Below, piece after piece: positions 1 through 11,360 of a stretch of DNA of 64,000 nucleotides (positions within the stretch are counted from its first letter, which is position 1; each line of letters opens with the position of its first letter). The position numbers and the translations under genes are program-made. The stretch comes from Dendrocalamus latiflorus (taxonomy: Eukaryota > Streptophyta > Magnoliopsida > Poales > Poaceae), in contig CM029634.1 in assembly GCA_017311315.1 (NCBI GenBank), positions 20,911,891 through 20,975,890 of the forward strand, in the 5' to 3' direction. The notes under the pieces are model-generated. The model was not told the DNA's origin. It saw only the letters and a program-made list of their open reading frames with translations, and searched no databases.

Positions 1-759
1 CGCTCCACCTGAATGCAAACAAGTTGTTATTAGTACGTAATACCACAAATAAGAGCTTTGAAGACACGATCGATTGTAAATACCACGTACCCGGTACCCG
101 ATACTGTGCAAGCCACCTCAGCGTCGGCCCATGGGTCTGATCCTCCTTGAAGATGTGGTGCTGATCGGCTGGTGGAATGACCCTCTCGAATCTGCCGAGC
201 AGGTCAGCGCGCCAGTCGGCCGGGGCCTCCGTTAGGAAGGCAGCGTCTCCCGCGATCGGAAGGCCAAGGAGCAGGGACACATCCTGCAGGGTCGGCGTCA
301 TCTCCCCGAATGGGAGGTGGAATGTGTGCGTCTCGGACCGCCAACGGTCCACCAAAGCCGTCAGCAGGGAACGGTTGAACGGGAAGCGTCGTGATCGCTC
401 CCCGCCCGCCTCGTCCCCGCCCGCGGCCAAGGCGGCTCCATCCTCCTCTGTGGCCTGCACCATCCGGGCAAGAGGGAGTAGCCCGGCATCCTGCAGCCTG
501 CAAACAAAGTGAAGGTCAGCACGGAACGTTTTTACGGTCTCACTAAACGCTGGCGTAGTGCAAACCTGGCAGTCCAACGAGGGTCGAGTCCCCAGGCCAC
601 GCGAGGTGTGCGTGTCCGGACCACTCCCAGCTCAGGCGGCTCGTCCGTGCTCCCCGGTGGCGGCACACGACGGGAAGCGCGATGCATGCGGTCCACGTGC
701 TCATCCAACAGCGCGTACCGCGTACCGCCACTTGGAGTCACGTCCAGCACGAGTCATAC
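1..759 (-). pseudogene. Plant mobile domain (PMD, MAIN-like) gene, 5-prime part, frameshifted
   Basis: Minus-strand exons fit at 566-759 and 98-497, with a further exon starting at 8 and leaving the window. All junctions are GT-AG and in phase. The peptide has the PMD signature: ALLDEHVDRMHRAS, LDPRWT, AGLLPLARM, FHLPFGEMTPTLQDVSLLL, GLPIAGD. PMD proteins (MAIN/MAIL1 family) act in silencing and gene expression in plants, and the domain is also known inside transposons. The start ATG is at 757-755 just after an acceptor. A 7-bp direct duplication (GCGTACC twice, 713-726) throws the reading frame off after about 13 codons, so this copy should not make the full protein unless translation starts further in. 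Only the N-terminal part of the domain is visible. Confidence 0.72.
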
Positions 760-1517
760 CTGCAAAATTTGTACAATAATTTCAACATTGAATTTTGTAC
801 ATCTAAACTAAATATTCTAAACTAAATTTTCTACAATAATACATAAAAATACTATACAAAATTTTGGCACTCAATTCTTTAAACTAAATTTCTCAACTAC
901 ATCTAAATTTGTAAACTACATCTAAATTTCTGAAATATATTTTGTAAACTAAATTTGTAAACTATATTTTCTAAACTAAATTTCTAACCTAAATTTTCTA
1001 AACTAATTTTTCTAAACAATATTTTGTAAACTAAATTTGTAAACAAAATTTTCTAACCTCATTTTCTAAACTAAATTTTCTAAACTAAATTTCTAAACAA
1101 AATTTTTGAAACAAAATTTCTAAACAAAATTTCTAAACAAAATTTTCTAAACTAAATTTTCTAAACTAATTTTTTAAACTAAATTTTCTAAACAAAATTT
1201 CTAAACTAAATTTTCTAAACAAAATTTCTAAACAAAATTTCTAAACTAAATTTCTAAACTAAATTTTCTAAACTAAATTTTCTAAATTAAATTTTCTAAA
1301 CTAATTTTCTAAACTAAATTTTCTAAACTAAATTTCTAAACTAAATTTTCTAAACTAAATTTCTAAACTAATTTTCTAAACTAATTTTGTAAACTAATTT
1401 TTCTACACTAAATTTCTAAACTAATTTTTCTAAACTAAATTTTCTAAACTAATTCTTCTAAACTAAATTTCTAAACTATTTTTCTAACACTAACAAAAAA
1501 TATAACACAAAAAATAC
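760..1517 (-). other. 5-prime leader intron of the PMD gene
   Basis: Minus-strand donor CAG|GTATTTTTT at 1518/1517 and acceptor TTTTGCAG at 760, directly before the PMD start codon. The related MULE-3 has an equivalent donor (CAG|GTATTTTTT at 22206/22205) upstream of its transposase start, so the two elements share a leader exon and intron position. Here the intron is about 758 bp and is almost filled by an AT-rich tandem array. Confidence 0.55.
778..1490. repeat. Degenerate 14-15 bp AT-rich tandem array (TAAACTAAATTTTC-like)
   Basis: About 700 bp composed almost entirely of variants of ctaaactaaatttt, with monomers of 12-16 bp. It lies inside the leader intron of the PMD gene in MULE-1. No other function is visible. 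Confidence 0.85.
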
Positions 1518-1639
1518 CTGAAATCGCGTTCTTCCTCTCCTCTTCTCCTCTCCCTCTCCTCTCCCCCTTCTCTTCTTCCCTTCCTCTGCGCGGCCGAAGC
1601 GAATGAAAACAGTGCAGTGCAATCGCTGGCGGCCGAGGG

Positions 1640-1881
1640 GTTTTTATATCACCCGCAGTCGCTGAACCGTTTGGCGACTGGATTGCAGTCGCCCAACGGT
1701 TCAGCGACTGTAATTAATCGCTGAACGGTTGGTAGATTTATTAAATGTCGCGATCTGGTTGGGCGAAAAGCTCCAGTCGCCCAACCATTAGGCGACTGGA
1801 GCCTATTTTTGTAAAAAAATTTTCCGCGGGTATATTTATGTAATTTCGAATAAAAAATGGATTATCCGTACAAAAAAATTC
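1640..1881. repeat. MULE-1 right TIR with palindromic GTCGCC motif array
   Basis: Several copies of the half-site AGTCGCCCAAC and its mirror GTTGGGCGACT alternate over about 1655-1800. They are followed by the conserved terminal stretch (ATATTTATGTAATTTCGAAT, then the GGATTATCCGTAC terminus). It aligns with the right TIR of the element ending at 22676. Confidence 0.75.
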
Positions 1882-1890
1882 TACATTACA

Positions 1891-2497
1891 CTATGTCTAG
1901 TCCATGGTGTCTGCCTGTCTGGTGCGTGATATAAATAAAGCGTTGGTGTGTTAGTGCTATTCAGTAGCTCCCAAATCTCCCAGAAACTTAAGTGGTGTAC
2001 TGGTGTTCCTATGCAATGTTCATCTCATCTCGCGTGCTGCAGATCAGTGCAACAACTTGGATCAGCCATCAGTTAGCTCATCTTATGAGGACGTTGAACA
2101 AAATCTTAGGTCGGGAAAGTTGTGGTCTCATCTGTTTCCATTGTTCGTCCATTTCCCATATCAGCCCCTGCATACAAGCTCTCATGATCTACAGGTTTTA
2201 TACACAGATAATTGATGAATTACAATACCAAATGGTCATCACAGGAATACATGGAACAACTTGTTACTGTTGGAACCAGCCCATGATATTCAGAATTTTA
2301 CAAGCCATAGCACAACAAACCAAAACAAATTAATCATGCACAGATAAGTATATCTGTGGACTGGAAGGGAAGCACCCAAGTAACCTGCCAACAACAAGGA
2401 ATAACCACACACACACACAGATGGACACACACACTTCTCCCATGAAGGGATATCAGAACACCTGTTCATAAATGATAGTATCATTCCATGCATCAAA
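1891..2497. other. 3-prime flank of the PTI1-like gene, no gene
   Basis: No coding similarity recognised. It holds short CA-rich microsatellite stretches at 2408-2432 and probably the kinase 3-prime UTR on the minus strand. Confidence 0.5.
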
Positions 2498-5400
2498 CTA
2501 CCTAGCTGAGGGTACTGTCTCACTTGAATCGTCTGCCTCCTCTATCATATCTGCTTTTGAATTCTTCTCTTCAGTGATGCAATCTGAGCTATCACGACCA
2601 GATGATCCCGGGCAGGAGCTGGTCTGTTCAGGCTTGAACAGCTCATCATTCTCCAAGTTGGATAACTTCTCATCAGATTCTCCCTTAAGCAGCTCAACAA
2701 CTTCAGACATTATCGGTCTCCGTTCTGGCTTGTTCTGAGTACAGGCAAGCCCAACAAGCACCATTCTCTTCACCTCAGCCTCAACAAAGCTATCCTTGAG
2801 CTTTGGATCAGCAATTTCCTTGAACCTCTTATCACGAGCGAGTGGAAGTGCCCACTCAGTGATAGTTAGCTTTGTAGTGGGGTTTAGCTTCTCAACTGGC
2901 TTCTTTCCGCTGGCAAGCTCCAACAGCAATACTCCGAAGCTGAAGACATCACAGCTTTCAGAGGCCTTCCCAAGCATGGCATACTCCGGTGCAAGATAAC
3001 CGAGTGTACCTTTCACCTTTGTGGTGACATGGGTTGCACCATCTGGAATTAGCTTTGCAAACCCAAAGTCAGCGACCCGTGCTTGGAAATTCGAGTCCAA
3101 GAGAACATTGCTCGCCTTGATGTCTCTATGAATGATATGTGGCATCGCGTGGTGATGAAGATAACTACAAGGTTGAGAAATTTCACTGTAAGATTACTTC
3201 ACTCTACAAATATTGTTAACAAATATTGAGAGGCTTACGCGATCCCTTCTGCTGAATCAATGGCGATCTTCATTCTTCGTTCCCAATCAAGATGACATTC
3301 AGCAGCGTGCTGTCCATGAAGGTGAGAGTGCAAGCTCAGGTTCGGCATATAATCATAGACTATCAGGCGCTCCTGGCCTTCAGCGCAATATCCACGTAAG
3401 CTCAAAAGGCTCTTGTGTCTCACTCGTGCCAAAATCTCCACCTCGACAGCAAATTCATTTTCAGCTTTGTTGCTCCAACTCTTGAGCCTTTTCACAGCAA
3501 TCTGTTATATGTAATTAACAGTTGAAGTGATAGGTTGTAGAGAAAATGAAATGTTATTTCTTCACTTCGGATGGACTAAATAGAAGGGACTCAGTCTGAT
3601 AGCCACTATATGATAATTCTAATGAAATGAAGTCACTCAAAACTGTACATTTACTTCACAAGCATTAAAAGGTTGATGACTAACATATCAAATAGCTAGC
3701 TCACAATCCCACCAAAAAACTAGTCTTTCGTTACAGCATCCAACATAAGTAAATTGTCTGCAAAGAAGATTGACGTGAGCAGTTCATGCCCACTTTTATT
3801 TGTAACAACTAACAACTTCTGAAAATAAACAAGGAATCAAGAAGCTTCAATGTAGGGGCTTTGTTTCAGTTTACAGGACCAAATACTTGGAAGAAAATGT
3901 TAAATAGACAGTTCGTTGCAATATGAATATGCCCATGAGTCAGGATTCCCTTTGTGATCTAGCTATGCCCATAATGGGAATACCCTTGATAAATATAGCA
4001 AGAACAATACAAATTTCTAGAACCACTAGTTGCTTGTCTATAGACAATTAGGTGAAGTGGTCAATATGTGAGTGGAACTGCCAGATCTAGGCAGCCCCAA
4101 GTGCAACAAAAGTTTAGTTGACTGCAATCTGGCAATGGAACGTATAATTGACTAAAATAACGCAAGTAGACCCAAACTCCCTTTAATATGCTCATTATTT
4201 TTTAAAAAAAACACGGGTCTAGCAGTTTCTGGTTATGCCACTGCACCACAAACTAGCAAGTAGCAATATAGCCCAACTCCATCCTCTTCATTATACACAT
4301 GGAATTATTATCATAGTTAGATTTTTTTTCCGTTCATGTTTTTAATCCTGTAATTAAGATAAATCGTTCAGAAGCCTTTAGTTCTCAACTCCTTCCCAAG
4401 TCCCCATCTTGCCCCATCTTTCATCCAAATATTATCAACATGTTCTTTATTTTCTGCTTCTAGTACATTAGGTGGAAAGGATAAAACAAATACACAGAAG
4501 AAAGTACAGTAAGTAGTTGTCTGCCTTTTTCAAGACAAATTGATTGTCAAACAGCCGTGAGTAGTTGTCTGCCTTTTTCAAGACAAATTGATTGTCAAAC
4601 AGTCTTCTATTTAGGCTGTTTGTTTTATTTACATCCTCAATTGTGTTCACACCTCACAATTATGATTCCATCTAACTTGTGATCATGCAATCTAGGACAA
4701 GGCCATGGCTGTATCCAAAGTACAAGTGATTACTTAGAAAAATAAATAAATAGCTTAAGCTAAGAAAAAGTCAGTGCTCTACTCAAGCCAAAAAAACTCG
4801 TTGTTGACATGGTATCAAAGTGCAGGTCCAGTTTGAATTGCCATCATCCTCAAAGAATATTCACAGGACGGCTTAGAAAACTACAACCATTTTAAATGTC
4901 AAGTAAAACTAGAACAAGAACAACAGTAGAAGGTGAAACTAAATCAGCTAAACTACAATCAGCAGGTCCCTCCATTACATTGTCCTGCTCCTACCAAGTA
5001 CCGACAATACCAAAAACGCAAGATTCTTGTATATCATTTTTTTTGTTTTGAGAGAAAGACTGCACCTGTGATCCATCCCAGAGCTGGCCCCAGTATACAC
5101 TGCCGAACCCACCCTCACCAAGCTTGTTATCATAATTGAAATTGTTCGTCGCTGACTGTAGCTCCTTCAGCGAGAAGATCCGCCACGTCGTGTCCTTCTT
5201 CTTCTTCTTCCTGCCCGGCTGAGCCCTAAGAAGACAACAAATGGAGAAAAACTTTGTTTTTAGTAAATTTAAGTGCTTAGTAGATTGTATAAATAAAGAA
5301 AAGGTACTAATGGAGCCCCCAATTATCCAGCTCTGACCCACAAGAAAATACCGCATTCTGAACAAATTACTTGAATCTAACATTATGTTACTCCATTCTA

Positions 5401-5908
5401 TCTCAGTTAACCATCCAACACTTGCAGATTAAATGGAGTAGCAACATCCCCAATAAAAACAGTGAAATTTCAGGTACTAGTGCACCAATTCAAATATCCA
5501 ATCGCGCGTCATTTCCCCCCATCCGCTGCAAAGAGGCGCTATGCTCGGTGCTAACGGAATCAATCCGCAAACCATACATGAAGCTCACAAATTTGACCCA
5601 CATCTCAACATTTTTCCCAATCAAAACCATTTTGGTACCTTCAGATATTTCCCCAAAATAAATACCAGTTTTTTGGCTAATCAACCGGCATAATCTGATA
5701 AGAGGACACTCCTTAAGAGGTAATCACCCCCATCCAGTCTCCCACACAAACCAGAACCCCCACCCCCACCACACACACACACAGAGAAAAAAAACCCAAC
5801 CGACGACCCAAGCTTCCCGCCGAAACACACCAGGATCGCAATTTCAGGACCTAAATCGTCGGCAACCACTCACCCGTCCGACCGCTTGCAGCAGGATGCC
5901 CACCCCAT
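2498..5908 (-). CDS. PTI1-like receptor-like cytoplasmic kinase (At3g15890-type)
   Basis: CDS complement(2498..3164, 3239..3501, 5066..5225, 5874..5908), 374 aa, all GT-AG and in phase. Exon 1 is only 35 bp and encodes MGWASCCKRSDG: Gly-2 suits N-myristoylation and Cys-6/7 palmitoylation, as in membrane-attached PTI1-type kinases. The kinase domain (about residues 45-325) shows the P-loop GEGGFGSVY, AVKRL with the catalytic Lys, HRDIKASN (RD-type loop), DFGFAKL, and the P+1 region GTLGYLAPEYA. An acidic Ser/Glu-rich tail of about 50 residues follows. The segment FNYDNKLGEGGFGSVYWGQL is typical of the At3g15890 subgroup, which is annotated as PTI1-like tyrosine-protein kinase but is a Ser/Thr-class fold. 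Intron 2 is long (3502-5065) and holds a 48-bp tandem duplication. No truncation seen. Confidence 0.93.
4513..4602. repeat. 48-bp tandem duplication in kinase intron 2
   Basis: The unit beginning GTAGTTGTCTGCCTTTTTCA occurs at 4513 and again at 4561. The 42 bp that can be compared are identical. Intronic and apparently recent. Confidence 0.85.
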
Positions 5909-6417
5909 CACCCAAAGCCGAGGCGGCTCCTCGAAACTCCCAAATCAGTACGAGCCCGCGCGATTCCTAGCTCGCCGGAGCGGAGAGCGCAACACGAGGC
6001 GGTCGCCGCGGGAACCTCCGCCTCCGACGTCGGTGGCCGCGGGACAGCGGCGGTTGCAGAGGAGACTCGGGAGAGAGAGGGGGAGAGAGGAGGCTTCTCG
6101 GGGGTGGTGTCGGCTCCTCCCACTACTCCCGCACTACCATACGCAAAGCAGCAGCTCGGCGCGGTCCGTTCACCCGCGGGCGCTGAGCCTCCAGGTTGCG
6201 CGGCGCACACGCGGCAGCAAAACACTGGCGGGTTTTGAACCACCGTGGTAACGGTCGGCTTTATCGGGGCGGTAACGTCACGCTATGGGTGACGGGTCGG
6301 GGTCGTGGGCTACGGGGCCGGTAACTGACGTGTGGGCCACGGGTGATGACGTGTCACTGGAGGATTCTGGTGGTAGTTGGGGCCTGGATGTTGGATGTTA
6401 CGTTTAACCAAAAATTA

Positions 6418-6686
6418 GGGCCGGGTTCTTCCGACTCATGGCTTCTCATTTATGCCACGTAATCAGATTTTAAACGGTGTATTTTTAAAATAAAATTTAT
6501 AAATTTAGATTTTAAATGATGTATTTTTTAATATAGAATCTATAAATTAATTGTAATATACACTGTATAAAATTTATCTATATCAATCAAAATCACACGT
6601 GAGTATCTCTTTTCAGTATTTTTTCTTGCAAACAGTTAGAATTCAAAAATTTAAACTAAAAGTTACAGTAAAAAAGAACCCATCCC
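6418..6686. mobile_element. MITE, GGGCC...GTTCTT family, copy A
   Basis: Starts GGGCCGGGTTCTTCC and ends AAAAAAGAACCCATCCC, with imperfect inverted ends. The AT-rich interior resembles other copies at 12814, 28942, 29335 and 61973 (internal tract about AATTGTAATATACACTGTA). Flanked by TTA/TAA. Non-coding; superfamily (hAT or PIF/Harbinger) not settled. Confidence 0.55.
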
Positions 6687-6746
6687 TAAAATTTTTGGAG
6701 GAGACTTTACTGAGATACGTACAAATTATGGGGTGTGTACTATTAT

Positions 6747-6987
6747 GGGATTTTTGGCTCCTCGCCATTACAATTTTCCAACTTTTGAAAAACGTCATTA
6801 CAATTCAGCTTATTGGAAATCTGCCATTACAATTCTCATTCTCCCGCGCCCATACCCTGTTCTAAGTCTGGCGCGTAGCTGGGCCCACTTGCAGTCGCCG
6901 TATTCCCGTATCTCCCCGTATTGCCCCCTTGTTCAGTCGGATCAGGCAGTGGCCTCCCCATTCCTCTCCCTGCGACGAACCCTAACC
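6747..6987. repeat. MULE-2 left TIR, 241 bp
   Basis: Inverted copy of 11361-11601 with two substitutions. The inner edge (CGAACCCTAACC) runs into the leader of the GRF gene. The terminal 100 bp contain three spaced CCATTACAATT(C/T) motifs at roughly 36-38-bp spacing, candidate transposase sites. Confidence 0.9.
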
Positions 6988-7044
6988 TACGCTCTGTCCG
7001 CGGCGATTGGAGGCGTCGGCGGCGATTGGAGGCGGCGGCGGCTG

Positions 7045-7615
7045 ATGAGTGGTAGCCAGCTTAGGGGAGCAGCGTCGGCCGGCTCCAGCTCGACGGACTG
7101 GGGGATCCAGAGCCCGCCGTTGAACCCACTCGTGGACTGCCCGGATTGCCGCGTGCAGTTGGTACGAATCAGAAGCAAACAACGGGGTACTTATGGCCAG
7201 ACCTTCGTCAAGTGCCCGAACAACATCAAAGTAAGTCAATTTCTGTTCAATTTTGAGTTGTTGGATGGTTTTGATGCGGCTAGGGTTTCGTGGGATGCAG
7301 GGTGACCCAACAACATGTGGCATCATCATGTCCGAGGATCAGTACGATGCATTCTTACGCAACCCAGAGCAGCACAAAATTGGATCGAAGAAGGTGATCC
7401 ATTTCAATTCAGGAGAAGGTGGACATGGGTCTGTGGACCCTATTTTGGACCTGAAGTAAGAACTGGATGAAATGAAGCAGAAATTTGACAGTGCTGTGAA
7501 TGATCTTTGGGAGGTGAAGGTCCAAGTACAGAAGATGAAGATGGATTATGTTCTCATAGCAGCAGTCTGTGTAGGTGTAGCTATTGGTTGTCTTATGAGT
7601 AAACTTTGGAAGTAG
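7045..7615 (+). pseudogene. GRF-type zinc-finger protein with C-terminal membrane anchor, one nonsense codon
   Basis: Exons 7045-7230 and 7301 onward (intron GTAAGT...GCAG, phase 0). Residues about 30-80 form a GRF-like zinc finger: CPDCRVQL, FVKCPNN and TTCGIIMSEDQY supply the Cys ligands. GRF fingers bind single-stranded DNA in topoisomerase III, APE2 and NEIL3; a function here is not known. A TAA at 7457-7459 stops the frame at 114 aa. Beyond it the same frame stays open for 51 more codons to TAG 7613: a Lys/Glu-rich probable coiled coil and a hydrophobic segment (YVLIAAVCVGVAIGCLM) with a short basic end, as in tail-anchored proteins. The TAA lies where DLK-x-ELDEMKQK reads on, so a CAA-to-TAA change is likely. 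It sits in the mudrB position of the element. Confidence 0.72.
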
Positions 7616-8416
7616 TGAATTGTGTGCAATGTAGATTTTGTTGATCTTAGCTGTTGTAAACTTTCATTATCTGTTGAATGTACCAGTGACTGAAGTTGAT
7701 GAATGGAATCTGAAATTTAATCAAAAAATTTGTCTGAAATTTCAGATTGTTGAATAGCATACAGACTGCATTTGTGCTTGTTAAGAGCCTGGCAGATCAT
7801 TTCGCAGCACTGCTCTCGCCATGATAATTAAACAAGTGCCTTTAACTCATGCTTGGTCTCCTCTCGATCGTGTGCCGCAAATAAGACTTTTGAACTAATT
7901 GAAATGCATAATGATATTGCTTTGTTTGCTTGGTCAAAGCAGAAAAAACATATGTTGTTTACTAGACCCATAGTGGCACATAAACAAAATACTGGCATTA
8001 CCCATAGCATATAATGGTCAAAAACTAAATAGATTAGGGGGTGTCTGTACAGTAGACACCAGTTTTTTCTTAAAGAGATAAGTTTAATTTTCTCCCATCT
8101 GATCGAAACCGAACAGCTAAAAGGTACACTAATCTCCAGACACATTTAACAGTTAACCAGAAAATTTGACGTACTTTTAAAAAATTAGCAAAATCGAATA
8201 CAAAACAAGATAAAGGTGGAGGTAGGAATCTGCTCCAGTATTCATATTGCTCAAAGGCTTAGTGGTTCCAAGTTGTCTTACAAGACTTGGTGGCAAATTT
8301 CATCCAGTTCAGAGGCTATCACAAGCCATTGCATTACAAAAGAAGTTGACAGAGGCTATCACAGCCATTACATTACAAAAGAATGTCATAGAATAGCTTC
8401 ACAACCACCATCCAGT
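7616..8416. other. MULE-2 spacer between convergent genes
   Basis: Holds the two converging 3-prime ends. No further coding similarity was recognised. Confidence 0.5.
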
Positions 8417-8499
8417 TCACTGAGCATCAGAAAATAGGTCCTTGAGGCTTCTGACAACCTTTGCTGGAGGAGCAACTGCATCCTTCTTCTGCTTCTTTT

Positions 8500-11195
8500 T
8501 CAGGGGTGTTTTTTCTTCTTGGGGGTTTTCTTCTTCTTTGGTGCCTTCTTTGTCTTCCCCTTGGATGGTCCAGCCGTGTCAGGAGCTTCTGTTCTCTTCC
8601 TGTATTAACATGTTCCAGTTAAACACAAATTGACATCAAAAGACATATAACAGTAAAGAGTTCGAAGTCAATTATAACCTTTTCTTCCTGGTGGCAGTCT
8701 CACCATCTTCTCCTACCATCTCAAATTTGCATGTCTTGGAGAAGTGCCCAAAACCTCCACACCGTTTGCATCTCACTTTCTTCTTCTTGGCATTTTTCTC
8801 TAGACAACCTCTTTGCCTTTGCACTTTTGGCCTACCTGGTGCTCTTCCCAGCAAAGGTGGGTAAACATTGAACCCAAGATTGACTTCTGGCCACTGGGAC
8901 CTGTCTGTCATTGGTTCAACTCTGCCTGCATAGGCAGCTCTGAACCTCCCAACTGAGTAATACTCATGCACAAAGTCAGCTATCTGCATACCTCTGTTGG
9001 ACAGTATCCATAACAAGGCATGCTTGCATGGCTTTCCAGTTATCTGCCATTCCCTGCATGAACACTTCTGATTTTTCAGATCCACTGTGTGCCTCCTCTG
9101 GTTATTCCAATCATCAAGCAGTGTCACCTCTGCAAAGTCCTCATCACTGACTGTAACCTTGACAACCTTTAGATTGTTGCTTATAAGATTCAGTTCCTTC
9201 ATAACACTTGGTAGGATTCCATCTTGCCATTGCTGTCCAATCTTCTTTCTGATGTACCTCTTCTCCATTATCAGCTCCCTTATCCTGTCAACTAACTCAT
9301 GCAGATGAAGACCTTTCAAGTGCTTGATCTGAGCATTGAAACTCTCAGAAACATTATTAGTTAAATAGTCACATTTGCTTTCCTCAGAGAAGCCACATCT
9401 GTACCATATCCTACCATGATGCTCTTGAACGTAGTCAATTGCAGGTGGAGCAAACTCAAAAATTTTCTTCATGTGCCACTTAAACATGTATTCAGTGTAG
9501 CTCCTAGCTGCAGGGTACAGATGGTCAGTGAAAACATCCCCTGAGTAGTGTTTCATGAAGTTGCTATACATGTGCCTCATGCACTCCCTATTTTCAGCTT
9601 GTGGGAAAACAGCCCCTACAGCTTTCTCTAATCCTTTGCAAGCATCTGAACATAAGACTAGTCCTGGTGGGTCTCCTATGACTTTGTGCAAATTCTCAAG
9701 GAACCACTTCCAGTTATCCTCAATCTCAGAGTCAAAAACAGCATATGCTATGTGGTAAAGCCAGTTATGGCCATCAACACCTGTTGATGAAGCCAACTGG
9801 CCAGTGTATTTTCCATGCAAAAAAGATGCATCTACTCCTATGAAGGGTCTACAACCAGCTAGGAATCCATCAATGCATGGTTTCAAAGCAACAAAAACCC
9901 TCTTGAACCTATTCTTCTTACCAATCTTCTCTAACTCTATTTCTACATGACTTCCAGGTGAACTTTGTTCTAGTTGAGCAGCCCAATTGAAAAGAAGTTG
10001 GAAGCTTTCCTCGTACTTACCATGAATTTGATCCAAGGCTACCTTCAAACCAGACCAAGCTTTTGAGTACTTCAGCTTTATACCAAAGTCACCCTCCAAT
10101 TTCTCTTTGGCATCCTTTGCTCCCTTTGTTGGGTTCTTCTTAACCCAATCTCGAAGCCTATCTGCACACCAGCCTTGACTAGCCATTTTCCCTTCTCTAA
10201 GCTTGGTGGTAGGACAATTGTGCTCAGCAGGAAGTACCTTGATCTGCATAAAGACAAAGACAAAGACAGAAACACATGTCATGTATTTCCAAATATGTAC
10301 ATGCTGAGATTATTGAATAGAACAAAGGGAAAAATGTACATGTACTGTTTTCTTATCAAAAATGGTGGAAGCATGTATTCTCCAAGGGCATCCCTCAGCA
10401 GCACACCTTGCTATGAATCTTGTCCTGTCTGTTTTGTAACCAACAGCAAACTCAAACCCAGTCTTCACTGCATAGTGTCTTATTGCTTTCCTGAATGCAA
10501 AAATATCAGGAAATAACTCCCCCTTGACTATTTTTGGGTTCTCAGGATCATGAAGTACATGGACCTCCAAAGGGTCAGCATCATCCACCTCTGCCTCAAC
10601 ATTGACAAATTCATCAGGTGGCTCAGTAGTAGAATAATTGTTAGCATTGTCAGTTGGCTGTGCAAACTCAGGAGCAGGTGGCACTGTATCATACATGCCC
10701 TCATCATCAACTCCCACATACTCTTCGGCATTATCAAACATATCAGGCTCCCTATCTGGCTCTAACTCATCATCTGCCTCTGGATTCTCAGGAGCAGCAC
10801 TAGTGGGTTGTGCAGACATGTTATCAGCTGCCTCTGGATTCTCAGGAGCAGCACTACTGGGTTTTGTACACATGTTAACAGCTGCCTTTGGATTCTCAGG
10901 AGCAGCACTACTGGGTTCTGTACACATGTTAACAGCTGCCTGTGCCTCTCTACCAGGCTCTACATGTGCCTCTAACCCATCAGTTGCATCATCAGGAGGA
11001 ACCACACAGATAGGCTCCAGTTCATCAAACACAGGTTGCACACAAATTGACCTATCAAATACACCTACTACAACCTGGCACCTCCTCCTTATACATTTCA
11101 AACAAATCAGAGACAAATCAACCCTAATCGCCAGCTATGATGACCACACAGAGACAAATCAGAAGCTTTAGGTACCTGGTAGCGCCGTCCTCCAT
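8500..11195 (-). CDS. MuDR-type (MULE) transposase of MULE-2
   Basis: Best core model complement(8500..8599, 8679..10243, 10346..11116), about 811 aa if read from 11116. No ATG lies at the start of that frame. A possible first exon 11176-11195 (MEDGATR) joins in phase through a 52-bp intron, which is unusually short, so the 5-prime end is unsettled. Domains in order: acidic repeat region (SSAAPENP units, three times); MuDR N-terminal domain (ELFPDIFAFRKAIRHYAV, CPWRIHAS); MULE DDE domain with first Asp in FIGVDASFLHGKY and second in LVLCSDACKG; SWIM finger CSCREW...GKPCKHAL; CCHC knuckle CKRCGGFGHFSKTCK; Lys-rich tail. The second and third exons join cleanly (AAAAG|G). Near the 3-prime end one extra base in an A run appears to shift the tail: an alternative frame runs to TGA at 8417-8419 (ending SLKDLFSDAQ). 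The catalytic part looks intact. Confidence 0.88.
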
Positions 11196-11360
11196 CGCCG
11201 CCGCACCAGTGCGACGACGAGCCGCGAACGAAGGCGACGTCGCCATCAGGGCACCTCCATCACCTTCAGTGCACGCGCACCAGTGGTTAGGGTTCCTCTC
11301 CGTCGTCTCCAATCGCCGCCGCCGCCTCCAATCGCCGCGGGGAGAGGAATGGGGACCAGT

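Larger units (their letters stand above)
1..1881. mobile_element. MULE-1, right-hand part (left end outside window)
   Basis: The right terminus ends at 1881 with ...GGATTATCCGTAC, an A run and TTC. This is the same terminal sequence as both ends of the complete MULE at 18726-22676, so this is a second member of one Mutator-like family. Inward of the terminus (about 1650-1880) lie copies of the family's AGTCGCCCAAC-type palindromic motif and a pyrimidine-rich tract (1533-1590), also present in the other element. The next 9 bp, TACATTACA (1882-1890), are the candidate target duplication, but the left end is outside the window so this cannot be confirmed. The cargo is a plant-mobile-domain gene rather than a transposase. 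Confidence 0.82.
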
